In this document: positions 8,572 through 12,695 of the stretch, one piece after another | Layout: each line of letters starts with the position of its first letter | Numbering within the stretch: position 1 is the first letter of the stretch | Assembly: GCA_021798135.1 (NCBI GenBank) | Contig: JAJZYI010000070.1 | Coordinates: 1 to 12,695, forward strand | Direction of reading: 5' to 3' | DNA from: Actinomycetes bacterium | Lineage (GTDB): Bacteria; Actinomycetota; Acidimicrobiia; Acidimicrobiales; UBA8190 | DNA: 12,695 bases | Notes under the pieces: model-generated | What the model was told of the DNA's origin: nothing | Databases searched by the model: none | What the model saw: the letters and a program-made list of their open reading frames with translations, nothing else | Program-made: the position numbers and the translations under genes

Positions 8572-10056
8572 GTGCCCCGCGCCACCACCACCTTCGCCTG
8601 TGCGTCGTGCCATGCCGTCGTCCCCCGGTGGGTCGGGCGGTGCCCGTCCTGCGGCGAGTGGAACAGCATCGTCGCCGTGGTGCCGGAGCGACCGGCCGCG
8701 GCGGCCCGGCCGGGTGGCCGGTCCCCCGTCGGCGGAGCCCGGTTCGCTGCGGCCTTCGGCGACCCCGCCGGCGGGCCGGCGCCGATCGCCCTGGCCGACG
8801 TCGACCCAGGCCAGGCGGCGGCACGTCCGACGGGGCTGCCCGAGCTCGATGCCGTGCTCGGCGGGGGCCTGGTCCCGGGCTCGGTGACCCTGGTCGGCGG
8901 CGAGCCCGGCGTGGGCAAGTCGACCCTGCTGCTGCAGGTACTGCGGGCCGTCGCCGGTCGAGGCGAGGTGGCCATGCTGGTGTCCGCCGAGGAGTCGGCC
9001 CGACAGGTGCGCCTGCGGGCGGAGCGCCTCGGCCCCATCCCGCCGACGCTGCTCGTCCACGCCACCACGGACGTGAGCGCTTTGGACGACGCCGTGCGGT
9101 CGCTGTCGCCGGCTCTCGTGGTGGTCGACTCCGTGCAGACGATCGCCGACCCCGAGGTCGCCGGTCCGCCGGGCAGCCTGGCCCAGGTTCGGGCCTGCGC
9201 CGAGCGGTGCGTGGCGCTGGCCAAGACGGACGACGTGGCCGTGGTGCTGGTCGGTCACGTCACCAAGGACGGGTCCCTCGCCGGGCCGCGAGCGCTCGAG
9301 CACCTGGTCGACACCGTGGTGACCGTCGAGGGCGACCGCCACCACGCGCTGCGCCTGGTCCGCACGGTGAAGCACCGGTTCGGGCCGACGGGCGAGCTGG
9401 GGCTCTTCGAGATGGGCGACACCGGGCTCTGCACGCTGGCTGACCCCCACCGCTACCTGCTCGGCGACCGGAACCCGCGCACGCCGGGCAGCGCCGTGCT
9501 GCCGGCGATGGACGGGCAGCGCGCCCTCCTCGTCGAGGTCCAGGCCCTCGTGGTCGGCGCCGTGCCGGGTGTCCCGCCGCGGCGCAGCGCCCAGGGCGTC
9601 GACGGCCGCCGCCTCGCCCAGATCCTCGCCGTCCTCGCCCAGCGAGCCGCGGTCGTGCCCGCGCAGAGCGACGTGTTCGCCTCGGTCGTCGGCGGTATCC
9701 GGGTGGCCGAGCCGGCCGCCGACCTGGCCGTGGCGCTGGCCGTGGTCTCGTCCGTCTCGGGGTGCCCGCTGCCCGACGACCTGGTCGTCTTCGGCGAGCT
9801 GGGTCTCGGGGGCGAGGTCCGGCAGGTCCCGCACGCCGAGCGCCGGCTTGCCGGCGCCGCCGCCGCCGGCTTCCGGCGGGCCGTCGTGCCCGCCCAGGTG
9901 CCCCAGGACGCGCCACTGCGGACCGTGCCCGTCGACCACGTGGCGGAGGCCATCGCGGCCGTGCTCGACGACGGCCCCGCCGGCCCGGGACTGCCGGTCC
10001 GGCACCGCCCGGGCACGACGAGGCCGGCACCGCCCGCCCGGCCCCGCCTGGTCTGA
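8572..10056 (+). CDS. radA: DNA repair protein RadA (Sms)
   Basis: RecA-related ATPase/helicase that promotes branch migration in homologous recombination; in mycobacteria and Bacillus it also binds DisA and restrains c-di-AMP synthesis. The 494 residues begin with the Zn-finger Cys10-x2-Cys13, Cys24-x2-Cys27 (in ACASCHAVVPRWVGRCPSC). Then come Walker A GEPGVGKST (110-118), Walker B VVVDSVQT (Asp186), a RadA motif reading KHRFG at 267-271 where the textbook form is KNRFG, and a C-terminal Lon-like domain (GGIRVAEPAADLAVALAVVS, LGLGGEVRQVPHAERRL). It is slightly longer than the usual 450-460, owing to a loose Ala/Pro-rich linker after the finger and a Pro/Arg tail. Start GTG 8572 places the finger at the N-terminus and follows the -10 box directly; longer in-frame versions would run through the repeat array. 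disA follows after 90 bp. Confidence 0.95.
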   Translation: MPRATTTFACASCHAVVPRWVGRCPSCGEWNSIVAVVPERPAAAARPGGRSPVGGARFAAAFGDPAGGPAPIALADVDPGQAAARPTGLPELDAVLGGGLVPGSVTLVGGEPGVGKSTLLLQVLRAVAGRGEVAMLVSAEESARQVRLRAERLGPIPPTLLVHATTDVSALDDAVRSLSPALVVVDSVQTIADPEVAGPPGSLAQVRACAERCVALAKTDDVAVVLVGHVTKDGSLAGPRALEHLVDTVVTVEGDRHHALRLVRTVKHRFGPTGELGLFEMGDTGLCTLADPHRYLLGDRNPRTPGSAVLPAMDGQRALLVEVQALVVGAVPGVPPRRSAQGVDGRRLAQILAVLAQRAAVVPAQSDVFASVVGGIRVAEPAADLAVALAVVSSVSGCPLPDDLVVFGELGLGGEVRQVPHAERRLAGAAAAGFRRAVVPAQVPQDAPLRTVPVDHVAEAIAAVLDDGPAGPGLPVRHRPGTTRPAPPARPRLV

Positions 10057-10133
10057 GCCCGGCGGCCGCCCGCCCGCGGTGCCGGTCGGCGACGGTGTCG
10101 GGCCGGTGGCGGTCCGGGCGCCCCGTCGCCGGG

Positions 10134-10146
10134 TACCATCTGTGAC
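10134..10146 (+). promoter_or_regulatory. Putative leaderless promoter of disA
   Basis: TACCAT (10134-10139), preceded by CCGGG, lies exactly 7 nt before GTG 10147. This predicts a transcript starting on the start codon. No ribosome binding site is present. Just upstream, CCCG (10122-10125) and CGGG (10130-10133) could pair, overlapping the promoter edge. The rest of the radA-disA gap (10057-10133) shows a 10-bp palindrome GGCGGCCGCC at 10061-10070 and no terminator-like hairpin, so readthrough from radA is also likely. Confidence 0.55.
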
Positions 10147-11301
10147 GTGGTGGTGCGACCGAGCTCTGCCATGGCCGAGGCCCTGGCGCTGGTTGCACCC
10201 GGCCAGCCGCTCCGCGAGGGGCTCGAGCGGGTGCTCCTGGCCAAGCGTGGGGCGCTGGTGGTCGTGGGCGACGACCCGGCGGTGCTGTCGATCTGCACCG
10301 GCGGGTTCCTCTTCGACGCGGAGTTCAGCCCGCAGCGGCTGTCGGAGCTGGCGAAGATGGACGGCGCCATCATCCTGTCGGCCGACGCGACCCGCGTGGC
10401 GCGGGCCAACGTCCACCTGATGCCCAGCGCGTCGATCCCGACGACCGAGACCGGCACCCGCCACCGCACGGCCGAACGGGTCGCACGGTCGGTCGACGTG
10501 CCGGTCGTGTCGGTGTCGGCGGCCATGGGCATCGTCACCGTCTACCGCCATGCCGACCGGCACACCCTGCAGCCCGCGCCCCGCCTGCACGAGCGCGTCA
10601 GCCAGGCCCTGCAGACCCTGCAGCGGTTCCGGCACCGCTTCGACCTGGCCGTCACCGCCCTGTCGGTCCTGGAGGTCGAGGACACGGTGACCGTGCGGGA
10701 CGTCGCCGCCGTGCTGCAACCGGCAGAGCTCGTCGTCCGCATCGCCGAGGAGATCGAGATCGCCCTGGTGGAGCTGGGCGACGACGGCCGCCTGCTGCGC
10801 CTGCAGCTCGACGAGCTGGTGGACGGCGTCGACGACGTGCGCCGCCTCGTCATCCGCGACTACCACCAGCCCGGGCCGGGCAGGACGCCTCCGGGTGGTC
10901 CCGCGTCCGACGGTGACGAGCGAGCCGCCGGTGCGGGGCCACCCGGCATGCCCGTCCGCCCCACCGACCTGGAACGCGGCCTGGCGGACCTCGCCCGGCT
11001 GTCCACCGACGAGCTCCTCGACCCGCGGCGCGTCGCGGTGGCGCTCGGCGTTCCGCTGTCGCGCGTCGACCTCGACGCCTCGCTCGAGCCGCGCGGCTAC
11101 CGGCTGCTGCACCGCCTGCCCCGGTTCCCCGAGGTCGTCGTGGACCGGATCGTGGAGCACTTCGCCGGCCTGCAGCGCATCATGCGGGCGTCGGTGCACG
11201 AGCTCGAGCAGGTGGGCGGCGTCGGCGAGAGCCGCGCCCGGTCGGTGAAGGACGGCCTGGCGCGTCTGGCGGAGGCGAACATCCTCGACCGCTACACCTG
11301 A
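10147..11301 (+). CDS. disA: DNA integrity scanning protein DisA, diadenylate cyclase
   Basis: Condenses two ATP into c-di-AMP and senses branched DNA, which inhibits the activity; octameric and DNA-associated. The 384 residues show the DAC domain (about 1-145) with DGA (72-74) and TRHRT (104-108), the two active-site motifs, both intact. A helical spine follows (about 150-238), then a C-terminal helix-hairpin-helix DNA-binding domain with VGGVGESRARSVKDGL. Residues 241-267 are a Pro/Gly-rich insertion between spine and C-terminal domain, which accounts for the length above the usual ~357. Three GTG codons in a row begin the gene; the first (10147) sits 7 nt after TACCAT and is preferred. Its position after radA matches Bacillus and Mycobacterium, where RadA is a direct partner. 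Confidence 0.96.
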   Translation: MVVRPSSAMAEALALVAPGQPLREGLERVLLAKRGALVVVGDDPAVLSICTGGFLFDAEFSPQRLSELAKMDGAIILSADATRVARANVHLMPSASIPTTETGTRHRTAERVARSVDVPVVSVSAAMGIVTVYRHADRHTLQPAPRLHERVSQALQTLQRFRHRFDLAVTALSVLEVEDTVTVRDVAAVLQPAELVVRIAEEIEIALVELGDDGRLLRLQLDELVDGVDDVRRLVIRDYHQPGPGRTPPGGPASDGDERAAGAGPPGMPVRPTDLERGLADLARLSTDELLDPRRVAVALGVPLSRVDLDASLEPRGYRLLHRLPRFPEVVVDRIVEHFAGLQRIMRASVHELEQVGGVGESRARSVKDGLARLAEANILDRYT

Positions 11302-11311
11302 GCCGGTGCAC

Positions 11312-11330
11312 CCGGGGCCGGGCGCCCCGG
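11312..11330 (+). terminator. Hairpin after disA
   Basis: CCGGGGC (11312-11318) and GCCCCGG (11324-11330) form a 7-bp stem with a 5-nt loop, 10 nt past the disA stop and about 23 bp ahead of the carD -10 box. No U-tract. It is a likely partial terminator. Confidence 0.5.
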
Positions 11331-11353
11331 ACCGACGCCGTCTCGCGACCGGG

Positions 11354-11420
11354 TATCCTGGGGTGCTGTCCCGCCACCCCTTCGAGCCTGGGCGGGTCGA
11401 TCGGGCCGTCGGGAGATGCC
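11354..11420 (+). promoter_or_regulatory. Putative carD promoter and 5' leader
   Basis: TATCCT (11354-11359), preceded by CCGGG as in the disA promoter, predicts a start near 11366. This leaves a leader of about 55 nt. In the leader CCCGCC (11370-11375) can pair with GGCGGG (11391-11396) around a 15-nt loop. GGGAG (11411-11415) precedes GTG 11421 by 5 nt. Unlike radA and disA, this mRNA would have a ribosome binding site. Confidence 0.5.
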
Positions 11421-11897
11421 GTGTTCGACATCGGTGACAAGGTGGTGTACCCGCACCACGGTGCTGCCATCGTGGAGCGCCGGGAGGTGAAGGAAGCCTT
11501 CGGCCAGGAGCGCGAGTACCTGGTGCTCCGCCTCGCCTACGGCGACCTGACCCTGATGGTGCCCGCCGACAACACCGACGGCGTCGGTCTGCGCGAGGTG
11601 ATCAACGACGAGGAGGTCGAGGAGGTCTTCGCCGTCCTTCGGAAGAAGGAGGCGAGGATGCCCACCAACTGGTCCCGCCGCTACAAGAACCATTCCGAGA
11701 AGCTCCGTTCCGGCGACATCTACCAGGTCGCCGAGGTGGTGCGGAACCTGTCCATCCGCGACAAGGACAAGGGGCTGTCCGCGGGGGAGAAGCGCATGCT
11801 GAGCCGGGCTCGGACGATCCTGGTGTCCGAGCTCACCTTCGCGCTCGACGTCGACGAGGCCGAGGCCGAGCGCCGGCTCGACGAGGTCCTTCCCTGA
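11421..11897 (+). CDS. carD: CarD-type RNA polymerase-binding transcription factor
   Basis: Global regulator that binds the RNA polymerase beta subunit and the upstream edge of the -10 bubble to stabilise open complexes, notably at rRNA promoters. The 158 residues begin with the Tudor-like RNAP-interaction domain (FDIGDKVVYPHHGAAIVE, about 1-60). A helical DNA-binding domain follows with NWSRRYKNHSEKLRSGD, where Trp84 is the bubble-wedging tryptophan (Trp85 in M. tuberculosis), then GLSAGEKRMLSRARTILVSE. Length and sequence follow mycobacterial CarD throughout. GTG 11421 is the only sensible start. It replaces the position of yacL in the Bacillus cluster and precedes ispD, as in mycobacteria. 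Confidence 0.97.
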   Translation: MFDIGDKVVYPHHGAAIVERREVKEAFGQEREYLVLRLAYGDLTLMVPADNTDGVGLREVINDEEVEEVFAVLRKKEARMPTNWSRRYKNHSEKLRSGDIYQVAEVVRNLSIRDKDKGLSAGEKRMLSRARTILVSELTFALDVDEAEAERRLDEVLP

Positions 11898-11927
11898 GCG
11901 ACGGCGCCGTGGCGCGGCGGCCGTCGC
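11898..11927 (+). terminator. Hairpin directly after carD
   Basis: GCGACGGC (11898-11905) pairs with GCCGTCGC (11920-11927). Inside, GCCG (11906-11909) pairs with CGGC (11915-11918), leaving a one-base bulge and a 5-nt loop. The stem starts on the base after the carD stop. No U-tract, and no TAnnnT box follows before ispD, so it may only attenuate transcription into ispD. Confidence 0.55.
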
Positions 11928-11985
11928 CGCCCGCCCGCCCCGTCCCCCGACCCGGTCCAGGGTCCCGGCACCGCTGGTGGAGACC

Positions 11986-12695
11986 GTGAGCGTGTGGTCG
12001 GTGGTCGTCGCCGGTGGGTCGGGCACGCGGTTCGGCGGACGCAAGCAGTTCGCCGAGCTCGGCGGCCGGACGCTCGTGACGTGGGCGGTCGACGCGGCCC
12101 GGTCGGTGGCCGACGGCGTGGTGCTCGTCGTGCCCGCCGGGGAGCCCCCGCCGGCCGACGGTGGCGGAGCGCCCGACGCCGTGGTCCCAGGTGGCGACAC
12201 CAGGGCGGCATCCGTGCGCGCCGGGCTGGCCGCCGTGCCGGCCTCGGCAGAGGTGGTCGTCGTGCACGACGCCGCCCGCCCGCTCGCCGGTCCGGCGCTG
12301 TTCCGGGCCGTCGTCGACGCCGTGCGCCGGCCGGGCGGCCCGGCGGCGGCCATCCCCGGCGTGCCGGTCGGCGACACCGTCAAGCGGGTCACCGGCGGCC
12401 GCGTGGCCGCGACCGTCGACCGTGGCGACCTGGTTGCCGTGCAGACCCCGCAGGCGTTCCGGGCCGACGCCCTGCGGCGAGCCCACGCTGCGGGCGGCGA
12501 GGCGACCGACGACGCCGGGCTGGTCGAGGCGCTCGGGCTGGAGGTGGAGGTGGTCGACGGCGACCCGTGCAACCTCAAGGTGACCGCACCCCAGGACCTC
12601 GCGGTGGCGGCCGCCCTCCTCGGAGCGCGGGCGGCGGGCGCGGCGGGGACCGCCGGCGAGCCTGCCGGGGCCGCGACGGCCCAGGCCGGCGGCGG
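11986..12695 (+). CDS. ispD: 2-C-methyl-D-erythritol 4-phosphate cytidylyltransferase (IspD), 3' end beyond window
   Basis: Third step of the non-mevalonate isoprenoid pathway: MEP plus CTP gives CDP-methylerythritol and diphosphate. The 236 visible residues include VVVAGGSGTRFGGRKQFAEL with the catalytic Arg15 and Lys20, VVPGGDTRAASVRAGL, VVVHDAARPL, DTVKRV, ATVDRGDLVAVQTPQAFR, TDDAGLVEALG and CNLKVTAPQDL. The cytidylyltransferase domain is complete by about residue 215. What follows is Ala/Gly-rich and runs off the window without a stop, so it is either a loose tail or a linker to a fused domain such as IspF. The start is one of three in-frame GTGs (11977, 11986, 11992). I take 11986, which gives the common MSVW opening; GGTGGAG at 11976-11982 could serve either of the last two. 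It makes precursors for the prenyl chain built by the polyprenyl synthase of this window. Confidence 0.92.
   Translation, partial: MSVWSVVVAGGSGTRFGGRKQFAELGGRTLVTWAVDAARSVADGVVLVVPAGEPPPADGGGAPDAVVPGGDTRAASVRAGLAAVPASAEVVVVHDAARPLAGPALFRAVVDAVRRPGGPAAAIPGVPVGDTVKRVTGGRVAATVDRGDLVAVQTPQAFRADALRRAHAAGGEATDDAGLVEALGLEVEVVDGDPCNLKVTAPQDLAVAAALLGARAAGAAGTAGEPAGAATAQAGG

Noticed and set aside
10061..10070. GGCGGCCGCC palindrome after radA as a terminator
   Set aside because: It has no loop between its halves and no run of T, so it cannot act as a normal hairpin terminator.

Overview
The window is very GC-rich DNA with strong G/C bias at third codon positions, frequent GTG starts and long antisense shadow frames. 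Gene content (CarD, ClpC, DisA with RadA, the panD/coaX neighbourhood) points to an actinobacterium. An Acidimicrobiia-like lineage is my best guess, but it is an inference from gene order and style, not a test. The genes are housekeeping genes. I see no tRNA, rRNA, CRISPR array, transposase, phage or toxin gene.

Left part (238-4217, + strand): a tight cofactor operon, panD, nadB, nadC, coaX. nadB and nadC overlap by four bases, and nadC and coaX are separated by one base. PanD turns L-aspartate into beta-alanine for pantothenate/CoA, and NadB turns L-aspartate into iminoaspartate for NAD. NadC makes nicotinate mononucleotide, and CoaX phosphorylates pantothenate. Two enzymes that draw on the same amino acid therefore sit in one transcription unit with downstream steps of both pathways. 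A long hairpin (4260-4300) ends the operon and also serves the convergent gene on the minus strand.

Middle (4343-5377, - strand): a long-chain polyprenyl diphosphate synthase, probably for the menaquinone side chain. It is divergent from clpC. The divergent region holds an imperfect 23-bp direct repeat flanking a small hairpin, and the clpC promoter candidate.

Right part (5665-12695, + strand): clpC, radA, disA, carD, ispD (cut by the window end). This is the actinobacterial counterpart of the Firmicutes clpC-radA-disA-yacL-ispD order. It links protein quality control, recombination repair, c-di-AMP signalling, RNA polymerase regulation and isoprenoid precursor synthesis. Each gene before ispD seems to have its own promoter: TAnnnT -10 boxes stand out against the GC background. 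Those of radA, disA and the polyprenyl synthase sit 6-7 nt before a GTG, which predicts leaderless mRNAs.

The most unusual non-coding element is a minisatellite of five 21-bp units between clpC and radA. It places five GCACGTGC palindromes exactly two helical turns apart.
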